This document shows, piece after piece, positions 35,481 through 43,619 of a stretch of 64,000 nt of DNA (positions are counted from its first letter, which is position 1; every line of letters starts with the position of its first letter). The DNA is from Streptomyces kanamyceticus (GTDB lineage: Bacteria > Actinomycetota > Actinomycetes > Streptomycetales > Streptomycetaceae), in the NCBI RefSeq assembly GCF_008704495.1, contig NZ_CP023699.1, positions 1,426,001 through 1,490,000 of the forward strand. The letters are read 5' to 3'. A program made the position numbers and the translations under genes. The notes beneath the pieces were generated by a model. The model had not been told where the DNA came from. It made no database searches and saw only the letters and a program-made list of their open reading frames with translations.

Positions 35481-36486
35481 CGGACCCCTCCGGGTCGCGC
35501 TCCTCCGGGTCGCGCTCCTCCACGTCCCGCGAGCGGCGCTTGGCGATCACCGCGCAGACCATCAGCTGCATCTGGTGGAAGAGCATCAGCGGCAGGACGG
35601 CGAGCGAGGCCTCCGCCCCGAACAGGACGCTCGCCATGGGCAGTCCCGCGGAGAGCGACTTCTTCGACCCGGCGAACTGGATCGCGATGCGGTCGCCCCG
35701 GGGGAAGCCGAGCCGCTTCGCCCCGTACCAGCTCAGCGCCAGCATCGCGGCGAGCAGCACCGACTCGACGCCGAGCAGCGCGAGCAGCCGCAGCGGGGTC
35801 ACCTGGTGCCAGACGCCCTCCACCATGCCCTGGCTGAACGCGGTGTAGACGACGAGCAGGATCGAGCCCCGGTCGACGTAGCCGAGGAGCTTCTTGTGCC
35901 GGGTCAGGAAGCCGCCGACCCAGCGGCGCAGCACCTGCCCCGCGACGAACGGCACCAGGAGCTGCAGCACGATCTTGCCGAGCGAGTCCGCCGAGAAGCC
36001 GCCGCCGCTGTTGCCGAGCAGCGCCGCGGCGAGCAGCGGGGTCAGCAGGATGCCCGCGAGCGAGGAGAAGGAGCCCGCGCAGATCGCGGCGGGCACGTTG
36101 CCGCGCGCGATGGAGGTGAAAGCGATGGACGACTGGATCGTCGAGGGCACCAGGGTGAGGAAGAGGAAGCCGCTGTAGAGCGCGGGCGTCAGGACGTAGG
36201 GGACGAGCCCCTTCGCCGCGAGCCCGAGCAGCGGGAAGGCGACGAACGTACAGACGAGGACCGTGACGTGCAGCCGCCAGTGCTTGAGGCCGTCCATCGC
36301 CTCACGGGTGGACAGGCGCGCGCCGTAGAGGAAGAAGAGCAGCGCGACGGCGCCGGTCGACGCGCCGGACGCGACGTCGGCGGCGCCACCGCGGGCCGGG
36401 AGCAGTGCCGCGAGCCCCACGGTGCCGAGCAACGCCACGATGTACGGGTCGACCGGCATCCACGACGGCCACTTCAGGCGTTTCAC
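35416..36486 (-). CDS. Bile acid:sodium symporter-like transporter (YfeH type)
   Basis: The 356-residue membrane protein has about ten hydrophobic helices in the SBF-like fold: ALLFFLYGARLSTREAMDG, LYSGFLFLTLVPSTIQSSIA, FTSIARGNVPAAICAGSFSSL and QFAGSKKSLSAGLPMASVLF. The family moves organic anions or other solutes with sodium or protons. The substrate is unknown. The C-terminal 40 residues are charged, Pro/Ala-rich and lie in the region overlapping the DUF4185 gene. A divergent LysR gene 127 bp away probably regulates it. Confidence 0.87.
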   Translation of the reverse strand: MKRLKWPSWMPVDPYIVALLGTVGLAALLPARGGAADVASGASTGAVALLFFLYGARLSTREAMDGLKHWRLHVTVLVCTFVAFPLLGLAAKGLVPYVLTPALYSGFLFLTLVPSTIQSSIAFTSIARGNVPAAICAGSFSSLAGILLTPLLAAALLGNSGGGFSADSLGKIVLQLLVPFVAGQVLRRWVGGFLTRHKKLLGYVDRGSILLVVYTAFSQGMVEGVWHQVTPLRLLALLGVESVLLAAMLALSWYGAKRLGFPRGDRIAIQFAGSKKSLSAGLPMASVLFGAEASLAVLPLMLFHQMQLMVCAVIAKRRSRDVEERDPEERDPEGSVSGPPPAAASRTAAGTGTRSG

Positions 36487-36576
36487 GGTGCTCCATGCTT
36501 TCGGTACGGGGAGGTGCCCTCCTCATGATCCTCTCGATCGGCATGATCGGGAATCCCGTATACCGCTCTGACTGTC

Positions 36577-36591
36577 ATCACGGATAGCGAT
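36577..36591. promoter_or_regulatory. Candidate LysR box between the symporter and LysR genes
   Basis: ATCACGGATAGCGAT is a partly dyadic T-N11-A site with ATC/GAT ends, 22 bp before the LysR start. It fits autoregulation by the adjacent LysR protein. Confidence 0.45.
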
Positions 36592-36613
36592 AGCCACCGC
36601 TAGGCTGTTCCCC

Positions 36614-37483
36614 GTGTACGACCCTTCGCAGCTCCGGACGTTCCTCGCGGTCGCCCAGACGCTCAGCTTCACCCAGGCCGCCCGCCGCCTCGGCCTGCGC
36701 CAGTCCACGGTGAGCCAGCACGTGCGCCGCCTGGAGGACGCCACGGGGCGCCAGCTCTTCACCCGCGACACCCACGCCGTGGAGCTCACCGAGGACGGCG
36801 AGGCGATGCTCGGCTTCGCCCGCCGCATCCTCGCCGCGCACGAGCAGGCGGCGGCGTTCTTCACCGGGACGCGGCTCGGCGGACGGCTCCGTTTCGGGGC
36901 GTCGGAGGACTTCGTCCTCACCCACCTCACCGACATCCTGGAGTCCTTCCGGCATGACCACCCCGAAGTCGACCTGGAACTGACCGTCGAACTCTCCGGC
37001 ACGCTGCACGAGCACCTCGACGCGGGCAGGCTCGACCTGGTGCTCGCCAAGCGACGCCCCGAGGACCCGCGCGGCGAACTGGTCTGGCAGGACGACCTCG
37101 TCTGGATCGGCGGCGAGCGGCTGCGCCTCGACCCCGAGCGTCCGGTCCCGCTGATCGTCTACCCGCCCCCCGGCATCACCCGCGCCCTCGCCTTCGAGGC
37201 GCTGGAACGCAGCGGCCGCTCCTGGCGCGTGGCCTGCACCAGCGGCAGCCTCAACGGCCTGGTGGCGGCGGCGCGCGCGGGCCTCGGCGTGATGGCGCAC
37301 TCGCGCGGCCTGATCCCGCCGAGCCTGGTCCGCGTCCCTGACCGGGCGGGCCTGCCCGAACTCGGCCGCGTCGACTTCGTGCTCCTGCACGGCGAGCGGC
37401 GCGCTTCGGCGCAGGGGGCGGCCGACGCGCTGGCGGCGGCGATCCTCGCAGGCGGCGATCGCCTGCACCGGGGCAGCCGCTGA
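36614..37483 (+). CDS. LysR family transcriptional regulator
   Basis: The 289-residue LysR protein has an N-terminal helix-turn-helix (LRTFLAVAQTLSFTQAARRL, GLRQSTVSQHVRRLED) and a C-terminal periplasmic-binding-like co-inducer domain (LRFGASEDFVLTHLTDILES, HLDAGRLDLVLAKR, GLVAAARAGLGVMAH). GTG at 36614 starts MYDPSQLRTFL, the normal family opening. It is divergent from the SBF-like transporter gene and most likely activates it when its substrate is present. Confidence 0.93.
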   Translation: MYDPSQLRTFLAVAQTLSFTQAARRLGLRQSTVSQHVRRLEDATGRQLFTRDTHAVELTEDGEAMLGFARRILAAHEQAAAFFTGTRLGGRLRFGASEDFVLTHLTDILESFRHDHPEVDLELTVELSGTLHEHLDAGRLDLVLAKRRPEDPRGELVWQDDLVWIGGERLRLDPERPVPLIVYPPPGITRALAFEALERSGRSWRVACTSGSLNGLVAAARAGLGVMAHSRGLIPPSLVRVPDRAGLPELGRVDFVLLHGERRASAQGAADALAAAILAGGDRLHRGSR

Positions 37484-37504
37484 CGGGGCCGGGCCCCACA
37501 GAGG

Positions 37505-38200
37505 TCAGGGCCGCCGCGCCAGGAAGATCACGCGTGCGGTCCCGGCCTCGGGGCGTGCCTCGCCCACCCGGTGCGCGCCCCGCAGCCGCAACCCGCTCCC
37601 GGCGACGGCCGCCCCGATCTCGGCCGGCGTGTAGGCGCGCTGCACATGGGTCTCGTACGAGGTCCCCGGCGGCCCGCGCCGCAGGACGCGCACCCGCCGC
37701 ACGCACTCCCTGTCCGCCCGCCGCCCGCCGCCCTCCCCGGTCCGGGTGACCATGTCGAAGACCACATGACCGCCCGGCTCGACGGCGCGCGCGAACGCGG
37801 CGAGGGCGGTGCGCAGCTCGGACGGCGCGAGCAGGTAGTTCAGGGTGTCGAACTGGCAGGTGAGCAGGGCGACTTGGTGCGGCAGGCGCAGCTCTCGCAG
37901 GTCCTGGAGGAGGAAGCGGGCGCCGTTGCCGCGGTTCTTGGCGAGCGCCTCGGCCAGCATGTGCGGCGAGCGGTCCACGCCCCACACGGGGTGGGCGCCG
38001 CGGGCCCGCAGATAGGCGACGAAGGTGCCGGTGCCGCAGCCCACGTCGGCGACGGAGCGGAGCACGAGGCCGTAGCGGCACTCGATCCGCTCGAAGGCCC
38101 GCCGCAGCCGGGCGAAGGCGCGGTCGCCGAGGAGGGCGTCGTAGACGGGGGCGAGGGTCTCGTACGGGGCGGCGGGGCCCGCGGCACTCGTGTCCGTCAC
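37505..38200 (-). CDS. Class I SAM-dependent methyltransferase
   Basis: The 231-residue methyltransferase has SAM motif I at SVADVGCGTGTFVAYL, followed by WGVDRSPHMLAEAL, RFLLQDLREL and VEPGGHVVFDMVTR. The start YETLAPVYDALLGDRAFARL is typical of small-molecule methyltransferases. GTG at 38200 overlaps the stop of the upstream nuclease-like gene as GTGA, so it is translationally coupled to the unusual cluster at 38.2-43.4 kb. Whether it modifies a protein or a small molecule there is not known. A longer open frame upstream is a shadow. Confidence 0.85.
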   Translation of the reverse strand: MTDTSAAGPAAPYETLAPVYDALLGDRAFARLRRAFERIECRYGLVLRSVADVGCGTGTFVAYLRARGAHPVWGVDRSPHMLAEALAKNRGNGARFLLQDLRELRLPHQVALLTCQFDTLNYLLAPSELRTALAAFARAVEPGGHVVFDMVTRTGEGGGRRADRECVRRVRVLRRGPPGTSYETHVQRAYTPAEIGAAVAGSGLRLRGAHRVGEARPEAGTARVIFLARRP

Positions 38201-39474
38201 GGCAGCGGCAGGACGAAGTCGATGTTGGCCGGGGTCACGAGCGTGACCGCGGTGCCGATGGGGAGCTCCTGGCCCGCGCGGTACGGACCCCGGTCGCTGA
38301 CGATCACACCGCCGTTCCGTGCGAGGCGCGGGTACTCGAAGGGCTGGTTCCTGCGGAGTCCGCCGCCCGACTTGGCCTCGAAGAGCCGCAGCCCACGGTC
38401 GGCCAGGAAGGAACCGACGCAGTCGATGATGACCCGGTTCCCCATGCTGCGGCGGGGCCCCGGCTGCGAGGGGAACAGATAGGGGCGCACATGGACCTCG
38501 CGGGCCGAGAACGGGAAGTTCCGCCGGACGCGGTCGCACACCGAGTCCGCGAACGGCGCGCCGGGCGGACTGTCGCCGGGCTGACGCTTCTGCCAGCGCC
38601 CCTGGGGGTCGCGGGCCTGTTCGCGTACGACGTCCGCAAGGCGGGCCAACTCCCGCAGCCGCTCCTCCAGTTGACCCCACTCCGGGCGCGCGAGGGCCGC
38701 CGCCCGCGCCCGGAGCACCAGATAGTGGGGGTCCGTGCCCGGCGGGAACGGCGCCAGGGACAGCTTGCCCTTCAACGCGTCGAAGAGCAGGGCGGTGCCG
38801 ACCCCGGACCCGCCGATCAGCCCCGCGAGCTTGCCCGCCTCGGCGAGCGCCGTCCCGAGTGCGACGACCGCCGCGCCGGTCACGCCCGCGGCGACGGCGA
38901 GATCAAGGACCTGGCGCGCACGGTGGAGCAGGTCCTTCACCGAGATTCCGGGGCCCGTGTCGCGCGGGAATTCGAAGATCTCCCGGGGCGGCGGCACACG
39001 CTGCCCCGGCGGGAACGGGGGCGGGACCGGCGGCCGGAAGGGCCAGACCGGCGGGACCGGCGCGGGCACCCCCGGTATCCAGGGCTCCGGCCCCGGCTGC
39101 ATCGGGACGGGCGGCGGCACGGCGGCGGGCGCCGGAGGCCGGACGAGACGGGACCGCAGCTCCGACCGCAGGGGCGTCGACAGTTCGCAGTCGAAGAACT
39201 GCCCCAGGGGGTCGGCCCGGTCGTTGAGCCGCCCGGCCAGGCGCCGGGCCGTCGGACCGTCAAGTCCGCCGAAAAGGCGGCGCAGTTCGTCGGCCCGTCG
39301 CGCCTGCTGGGCGGTCTGCTCGGCGGTGATCGGCAGCCGCAGCTGCCGGAGCAGCTCCGCCGACGCGGTGTCGTGCGCGGCACTGGCCCGGTCGGCCGCC
39401 GCGCAGACGCGGGAGCGCCCGGCCGGTGGCTGCCCGAGTGCGCTGTACGGCGCGGGAGTTCGTACGTACACCAT
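38197..39474 (-). CDS. Proline-rich protein with C-terminal PD-(D/E)XK-like putative nuclease domain
   Basis: I do not recognise this 425-residue protein as a whole. Residues 1-110 are helical and charged (TAEQTAQQARRADELRRLF). Residues 112-170 are proline-rich (APVPPVWPFRPPVPPPFPPG). Residues about 185-235 are hydrophobic (LAVAAGVTGAAVVALGTALA). The C-terminal 82 residues carry D351 in RVIIDCVG, E366 and K368 in LFEAKSGGGLRRNQPFEYP and a following GGVIVSDRG. This resembles the restriction-endonuclease-fold toxins with the ExKxG...NQ...YP pattern. Modular design (N-terminal region, proline linker, hydrophobic part, nuclease tip) suits a polymorphic toxin or delivered effector. No immunity gene is evident next to it. 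The assignment is from motif inspection only. Confidence 0.6.
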   Translation of the reverse strand: MVYVRTPAPYSALGQPPAGRSRVCAAADRASAAHDTASAELLRQLRLPITAEQTAQQARRADELRRLFGGLDGPTARRLAGRLNDRADPLGQFFDCELSTPLRSELRSRLVRPPAPAAVPPPVPMQPGPEPWIPGVPAPVPPVWPFRPPVPPPFPPGQRVPPPREIFEFPRDTGPGISVKDLLHRARQVLDLAVAAGVTGAAVVALGTALAEAGKLAGLIGGSGVGTALLFDALKGKLSLAPFPPGTDPHYLVLRARAAALARPEWGQLEERLRELARLADVVREQARDPQGRWQKRQPGDSPPGAPFADSVCDRVRRNFPFSAREVHVRPYLFPSQPGPRRSMGNRVIIDCVGSFLADRGLRLFEAKSGGGLRRNQPFEYPRLARNGGVIVSDRGPYRAGQELPIGTAVTLVTPANIDFVLPLP

Positions 39475-39514
39475 GGCGTCCTGCTCCCCTCGTATGCGTC
39501 ATGAGCCGCACGGC

Positions 39515-40033
39515 TCACAGCAGGCCCGGAGCGCCCCCGAACCGGGTGTCATACCAGTGCCGCCCGAGGATCCGGCCGCCCACCTCGGTCAGCGTGTCCG
39601 CGCGCGACGCCCCCGTGTTGCGGACGGTGAACTCCAGGGCGGCGCCCTCGGAGATGCGGATGTCGACCGGAAACCCGGACAGGCCCCAGGGGTTGATGAT
39701 GTGACCGAAGCTCAGGTACGGGTCGAGCGGCTGCACGTCGCTGCGGATCTGCCACTGGTAGCCGGGCGTCGCCACCCGCCCCGGGTCACGCGCGAAGAGG
39801 TCGGTGAACTGCGCGAAGTACTGCAGGAGTCCACAGTGCGTCGACGGCAGTTCGAACCGCGCGAGTACGACCTCCTCCCCAGGGCCCGGGGCGGCCACGA
39901 CGTTCGAGCTGTCGAAGACCCGCGCGTCCAGCGGACTTCCGCAGACATGGCACTGCCCCGCTCCGGGGCAGCCGCAGACCGTGCAGGCCGCCTGGTCGTA
40001 GCGGCCCGCCGGGGCGGCATACTGGCTGGTCAT
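39515..40033 (-). CDS. Unrecognised 172-residue protein: N-terminal Cys cluster and C-terminal beta-rich domain
   Basis: No family is recognised with confidence. Residues 17-31 carry C17, C20, C22, C28 and C31 (ACTVCGCPGAGQCHVCG), a probable zinc-ribbon-like site. The remainder is rich in beta-strand sequence (EEVVLARFELPSTH, GFPVDIRISEGAALEFTVRN, VGGRILGRHWYDTRFGG). The ending with GRxWYD resembles small viral capsid or tail-like structural proteins, which is an impression and not proof. It has no signal peptide. Its ATG overlaps the stop of the preceding 205-residue protein gene (ATGA), so both are made together. Confidence 0.6.
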   Translation of the reverse strand: MTSQYAAPAGRYDQAACTVCGCPGAGQCHVCGSPLDARVFDSSNVVAAPGPGEEVVLARFELPSTHCGLLQYFAQFTDLFARDPGRVATPGYQWQIRSDVQPLDPYLSFGHIINPWGLSGFPVDIRISEGAALEFTVRNTGASRADTLTEVGGRILGRHWYDTRFGGAPGLL

Positions 40034-40647
40034 GGCAGATAGCCGAGCATCTTGTAGCCGTGCAGCACGAAGAACAGCTGCGCGTCCTGGAAGAGGGGAC
40101 CCTCCGACACCTCGTCGACGACGATGCGGATGGTGGACCGGGGCAGGAACAGCATCGGCTTGGCCATGGGCCTGAACGGCCGCACCCCGTCGGCGCTGCC
40201 GAGCCCCGCGATGTTGTGGATCGCCCGGTTCTGCAGCTCACGTCCGCTGCCGCTGTCGACGATGCTGTACGTGAAGTCGATGCCGCAGAAGTGCGCGAAC
40301 AGACAACGGGCCGCATCTGCCGGGTCGTTGAACACGGCGCCCACCAACGCGTCCCACGGCGGCGGCAGTTGGACCGCCTGGCCGTTGATGACGCCGCCCG
40401 TGGGCCGCGCGGGGATGAAGCTGTAGCCGATCGAGGTGGCGACGAACGCGCCGTCGACACTGATGTTGATGGTCTCCTCGACCCGGTTGCCCGTCCGGCC
40501 GCGCAGCCTGAGGACCGCCACGTGGTCGAAGGGGATCTCCTTCGTGGAAGGCTGCGCCCACGGCCCCCGCCCGTTGCCCGGGTCGGGATAGTTGCCCCGG
40601 TCGGGGTAGCGGGCCGGAACCTGCCCGTACTGCTGGTCGTCCTGCAT
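40030..40647 (-). CDS. Unrecognised 205-residue beta-rich protein with FRxxAxP...P....R and VLHGY motifs
   Basis: The first 35 residues are Tyr/Pro/Gly-rich (QYGQVPARYPDRGNYPDPGN), then a beta-rich domain starts at IPFDHVAVLRLRG. Near the C-terminus FRPMAKPMLFLPRSTIRI (158-175) is followed by EGPLFQDAQLFFVLHGYKML. The 191-residue neighbour encoded at 41349-41924 has the same arrangement, FRFAEPVFIEPQQNFRV then IWVVLDGYLERDV, so the two are probably distant paralogues. The pattern resembles the last strands of single jelly-roll structural proteins. GGAGGT precedes the ATG at 40647. An upstream in-frame extension overlaps another gene and was rejected. Confidence 0.62.
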   Translation of the reverse strand: MQDDQQYGQVPARYPDRGNYPDPGNGRGPWAQPSTKEIPFDHVAVLRLRGRTGNRVEETINISVDGAFVATSIGYSFIPARPTGGVINGQAVQLPPPWDALVGAVFNDPADAARCLFAHFCGIDFTYSIVDSGSGRELQNRAIHNIAGLGSADGVRPFRPMAKPMLFLPRSTIRIVVDEVSEGPLFQDAQLFFVLHGYKMLGYLP

Positions 40648-40660
40648 CGTGACCTCCAGG

Positions 40661-41335
40661 TCACCAGAGCGGCCGCCAGAGTTCCGGCGCCTGCGTGGGG
40701 CGGCGGAACGCCCTCGTCCTGGCCCGCCGTTCGCGGACGTAGCCCTCGATGCCACCGTCGATGTCACCGGGGCCGTCCAGATCCTCGTCGGCGGCGAGCG
40801 ACAGGTCCTCCTCGTCGGCTCCGTAGGCGCTCAGTTCATCGCCTTCGTCGGCCGAGGCCTGAGGTGCGGGCGGCATGGGCATCACCTGCGGCGCCGCCGG
40901 GCGCGGCCTGCCCTGGAACGCCCGCACCACCTGCGGCAGATACTTGGCGGCCAGCGGGAGCACCGCACTGGCGATGGCGGGCAGCAGCGACCAGAAGCCC
41001 ACGGGGGAACCGAGTCCGTCGTGCCCCTCCACCCACGCGTAGAGCTGGCCGTCGCGGCCCCGGCGCACCTCGCCCGGCACGCATGTCGCGGTGCGGGGAG
41101 CGTTCGGCAGGAAGACGTGGCCGAGGTCCTCGTACTGGCCCATGTCCTCGTACTGGCCCAGCTCGTCGCCCTGGCCTCGGTTCCCGTCGCCGTATCCGCA
41201 CATCGGGCAGCCGTACCCGGCGTATGCGCCGTACCCCTCGTACCCTCCGTATCCGTCGTGCCCGTCGAGGCCCTGCACGGTCATCAACTCCTCATCGCCG
41301 AGGCCGTATTCGTCGCCGGATCCGTCATGGAACAT
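40661..41335 (-). CDS. Unrecognised 224-residue Gly/Tyr/Asp-rich protein with central hydrophobic helix
   Basis: The N-terminal 60 residues are Gly/Tyr/Asp-rich with YAGYGCPMCGYG, a CxxC pair. The centre (about 115-140) has SLLPAIASAVLPLAAKYLPQ, an amphipathic or membrane-inserting helix seen in some minor structural and pore-like proteins. The C-terminal third is acidic (DEGDELSAYGADEEDLSL) ending in a basic tail (RERRARTRAFRR). There is no signal peptide and no known domain that I can name. It lies 13 bp before the 205-residue gene and 13 bp after the 191-residue gene, so it is cotranscribed with both. Confidence 0.6.
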   Translation of the reverse strand: MFHDGSGDEYGLGDEELMTVQGLDGHDGYGGYEGYGAYAGYGCPMCGYGDGNRGQGDELGQYEDMGQYEDLGHVFLPNAPRTATCVPGEVRRGRDGQLYAWVEGHDGLGSPVGFWSLLPAIASAVLPLAAKYLPQVVRAFQGRPRPAAPQVMPMPPAPQASADEGDELSAYGADEEDLSLAADEDLDGPGDIDGGIEGYVRERRARTRAFRRPTQAPELWRPLW

Positions 41336-41348
41336 GCGCTGTGCCTCC

Positions 41349-41924
41349 CTACTGGACGTCGCGCTCCAGGTAGCCGTCGAGGACCACCCAGATGGTCCGG
41401 GGGCCCGTCTCGTCCGCGACGGCGGTGGGCAGCCCGCGCGGGAAGAGCATTTCGACACGGAAGTTCTGCTGCGGCTCGATGAACACCGGCTCCGCGAAGC
41501 GGAAGGTGGCCATCGGGTCGGGCACCCCGTGGTTGAGCGGTGACGAGCCGCAGCCCGAGGTCACACCGGCGCCGGAGGGGAACATGTAGGTCGGCGCGGT
41601 GATCGCCTCCTTCTCACCGACGAGCAGCGTCACCACGGAGCTGTAGATCAGGTCCGCGATGAAGGGGCTCGGATGGTCGGGCATCGGCGTCGTGTCGCTG
41701 ATCACCACGCGCATCGCCCGCGCCTCGAAGGTGTTCAGGCTGGGCAGCACACCGGCCGCCTGCATGTTCGTCTCCAGGCGGGTCTTTTCCTGTACGTCGA
41801 CGAAGAACCGGATGACGCGGGGGTCGGTCATCCTGTCCTCGAAGCGGTCGTGGTCGTCGCGGAGGAAGAAGGCGTCGTAAAGAGGACTGTGCAACTTCTC
41901 CTTGACGCCGGTCACCCGTGCCAT
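41349..41924 (-). CDS. Unrecognised 191-residue beta-rich protein, paralogue of the 205-residue neighbour
   Basis: The protein starts MARVTGVKEKLHSPLYDAFF and is rich in predicted strands (RVIRFFVDVQEKTRLETNM, LNTFEARAMRVVISD, LIYSSVVTLLVGEKEAIT). The C-terminal 141-191 portion has FRFAEPVFIEPQQNFRV and IWVVLDGYLERDV, matching the neighbouring 205-residue protein. Two such proteins side by side recall pairs of small jelly-roll capsid subunits, but no packaging ATPase or portal gene is nearby. AAAGGAG lies upstream of the ATG. The function is unknown. Confidence 0.62.
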   Translation of the reverse strand: MARVTGVKEKLHSPLYDAFFLRDDHDRFEDRMTDPRVIRFFVDVQEKTRLETNMQAAGVLPSLNTFEARAMRVVISDTTPMPDHPSPFIADLIYSSVVTLLVGEKEAITAPTYMFPSGAGVTSGCGSSPLNHGVPDPMATFRFAEPVFIEPQQNFRVEMLFPRGLPTAVADETGPRTIWVVLDGYLERDVQ

Positions 41925-42005
41925 CGCCTCGTTCTCCTTTCACGGGTATCGCGGGTATCGCAGGGATCGTGGGGTCGCGCCGCGGAACGCGCCGGTCCGT
42001 GACGT

Positions 42006-43109
42006 TCAGCGCATACGTGGCGCGCTGTAGCGCGGGTACGGGCGGTACGGGGCCGGGGCCGGGGCCGGGCGGTACGGGGCCGAGGCCGGGGCCGGGCGGT
42101 ACGGGGCCGAGGCCGGGGCCGGCGACCGATAGGGAGTGGGCGACCAATAGGGCGTGGGCGACCGGTACCCGTACGGGGGTCGGTACCCGTACCCGGGCCA
42201 GTAGCGGCGCCGACGGACCGGCGTGGCGTAGAAGGGGGCCGCCGGGTAGTACCCGGGCACCACGGAGGTGCCCCAGGGGCCGGGGTAGCCCGGTGCGGAG
42301 CCCGCGGAAAGACCCAGGCTCTGGAGCGCGGCCTCCAGGCGGGCCGCCGTGCGCGGCCGCGGCCGCGGCGGGAGGCCGGACTGCCACACCCTGCGCAGCA
42401 CTTGACGCACCCACGGGTCACTGCCGAGCAGGCCCTGGGCGCGCAACTGGTCCCAGACGGCCCGCACCCGCTGATCGCGTGCGGGCAGTCCCGATTGGCG
42501 CACGGCCTCGACCAGGTCCGCGGCCGGTCCCGTCGGCAGCTGGCCGAGGGGCTCCTCCATCTCCGCTGCGTTCATGGCATTTCCCCTTCGTGTCGAGATG
42601 CGCGTCCGGAGCGGAACGACCTTCTTCACCGGGCTGTCGGGCGCCCAGCCCATGGGATGCGGCATCGTGGCGTCCAGGGCGATCCAGCGGCCCCGGTACT
42701 CGGCCTCGGGATACACGTGGGTGAACAGGCCGGGGCGGCCCGCGTCGGGTCCCGCGAGGACGATGCGGACCTGATGCCCGACGGACTGGAGCAACGCGCC
42801 GAGCAGGATCGTCATGTCGTCGCAGTCACCCGCGCGCAGCTGGATCATCCGCCGCGCGGAGTGCAGCAGTTCCACCCGGTACGGGTCGCGGGTGTAGCGG
42901 ACGGACCGCCGCACCCACTCGAACAGGGCCCTGATCTCCCCGAGGTAGTCCTTGGGGCGCACTCCTCGTGCCTTGAGGAGGCGCACCGCCCGGCGGCGTA
43001 CGTACATGTCCTTGCCGCCCTGGAGGATCAGCGACCTCATGTGCCACGCGGTCCGCGCGGTTCCCGCGGGGCCCGACGGCACTCGGTACGTGGTGATCCG
43101 CATGCTCAT
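42006..43109 (-). CDS. Transglutaminase-like cysteine protease-fold protein with Pro/Tyr-rich tail
   Basis: The 367-residue protein has a transglutaminase-like core in residues about 40-165. It contains LFEWVRRSVRYTRDPYRVEL, the catalytic Cys in RAGDCDDMTILLGALL, His in PGLFTHVYPEAEYRG and Asp in WIALDATMPHPMGWAP. This Cys-His-Asp order matches the family. A helical middle (RAVWDQLRAQGLLGSDPWV) is followed by a tail of repeated APYRPAPASAPYRP and Pro/Tyr motifs, encoded by short DNA repeats near 42036-42140. The ATG at 43109 overlaps the pseudo-receiver stop (ATGA). It may cross-link, mature or process proteins of the cluster. Confidence 0.75.
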   Translation of the reverse strand: MSMRITTYRVPSGPAGTARTAWHMRSLILQGGKDMYVRRRAVRLLKARGVRPKDYLGEIRALFEWVRRSVRYTRDPYRVELLHSARRMIQLRAGDCDDMTILLGALLQSVGHQVRIVLAGPDAGRPGLFTHVYPEAEYRGRWIALDATMPHPMGWAPDSPVKKVVPLRTRISTRRGNAMNAAEMEEPLGQLPTGPAADLVEAVRQSGLPARDQRVRAVWDQLRAQGLLGSDPWVRQVLRRVWQSGLPPRPRPRTAARLEAALQSLGLSAGSAPGYPGPWGTSVVPGYYPAAPFYATPVRRRRYWPGYGYRPPYGYRSPTPYWSPTPYRSPAPASAPYRPAPASAPYRPAPAPAPYRPYPRYSAPRMR

Positions 43110-43432
43110 CCCCGCACACTGTCGATGAGGGCCCGTGCGCTCAGCGGCCGCGTGAAGCAGCCGCCCGACGCCGGGTAGACCCGCATGTCGGTACGGTGCG
43201 CGGAGCAGATCACCACGGTGGTGCCCGGGGCGCCGACCGCCATCGGTGTCGCGAGGGCGCTGCCGCCCTCCGGTCCTGCCTCCAGGACCAGCACGTCGGG
43301 GCGGGTCTCGGCCACCACCGCGGTCACGGTGTCCGTCCCGCACTCCTCGACCAGGATTCCCGGGTGCCGCAGGATGGCTCTGATCCCACGCCCCGCGATG
43401 TCGCCGAAGCCGACCACCAGTACGCGCAGCAC
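43106..43432 (-). CDS. Stand-alone pseudo-receiver domain protein (108 residues)
   Basis: The short protein has the alternating strand/helix pattern of a response-regulator receiver (LRVLVVGFGDIAGRGIRAIL, RPDVLVLEAGPEGGSAL, GTTVVICSAHRTDMRVYPA). The acidic pair at the first strand is replaced by GFGD, and the phospho-acceptor Asp position holds Glu in VLVLEAG. Phosphorylation is therefore unlikely. It could be an anti-regulator or scaffold. It is coupled to the transglutaminase-like gene by an ATGA overlap and is the first gene of the structural-protein operon. Confidence 0.65.
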   Translation of the reverse strand: MLRVLVVGFGDIAGRGIRAILRHPGILVEECGTDTVTAVVAETRPDVLVLEAGPEGGSALATPMAVGAPGTTVVICSAHRTDMRVYPASGGCFTRPLSARALIDSVRG

Positions 43433-43619
43433 ATGTCGCCTCCCCGAGGAGCGCCGTTCACCGCTCTGATGGCCTTCGACGCTAGGCCGACGGCGGGTCG
43501 ACGACGAGAGCCCCGCGGGCAGCCCAAGAGGCAGGCGGAGGGGCAGGCGGTCGGGCAGACGGAAGGCCAGGCGGAGGGGCAGCCGATCGGGCAGACGCGC
43601 TCTCTCGCCAGCGGCCTCC
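43433..43619. repeat. Upstream region of the structural-protein operon with a 36-bp-period repeat
   Basis: The 187 bp contain two copies of caggcggaggggcag (43532 and 43568), each followed by a near-identical ccgatcgggcagac-type stretch. No coding gene is evident. The operon promoter should be here. Confidence 0.55.

Noticed and set aside
38197..43432. Complete prophage
   Set aside because: No integrase, terminase, portal, packaging ATPase, lysin or attachment sites are visible, and base composition matches the surroundings.
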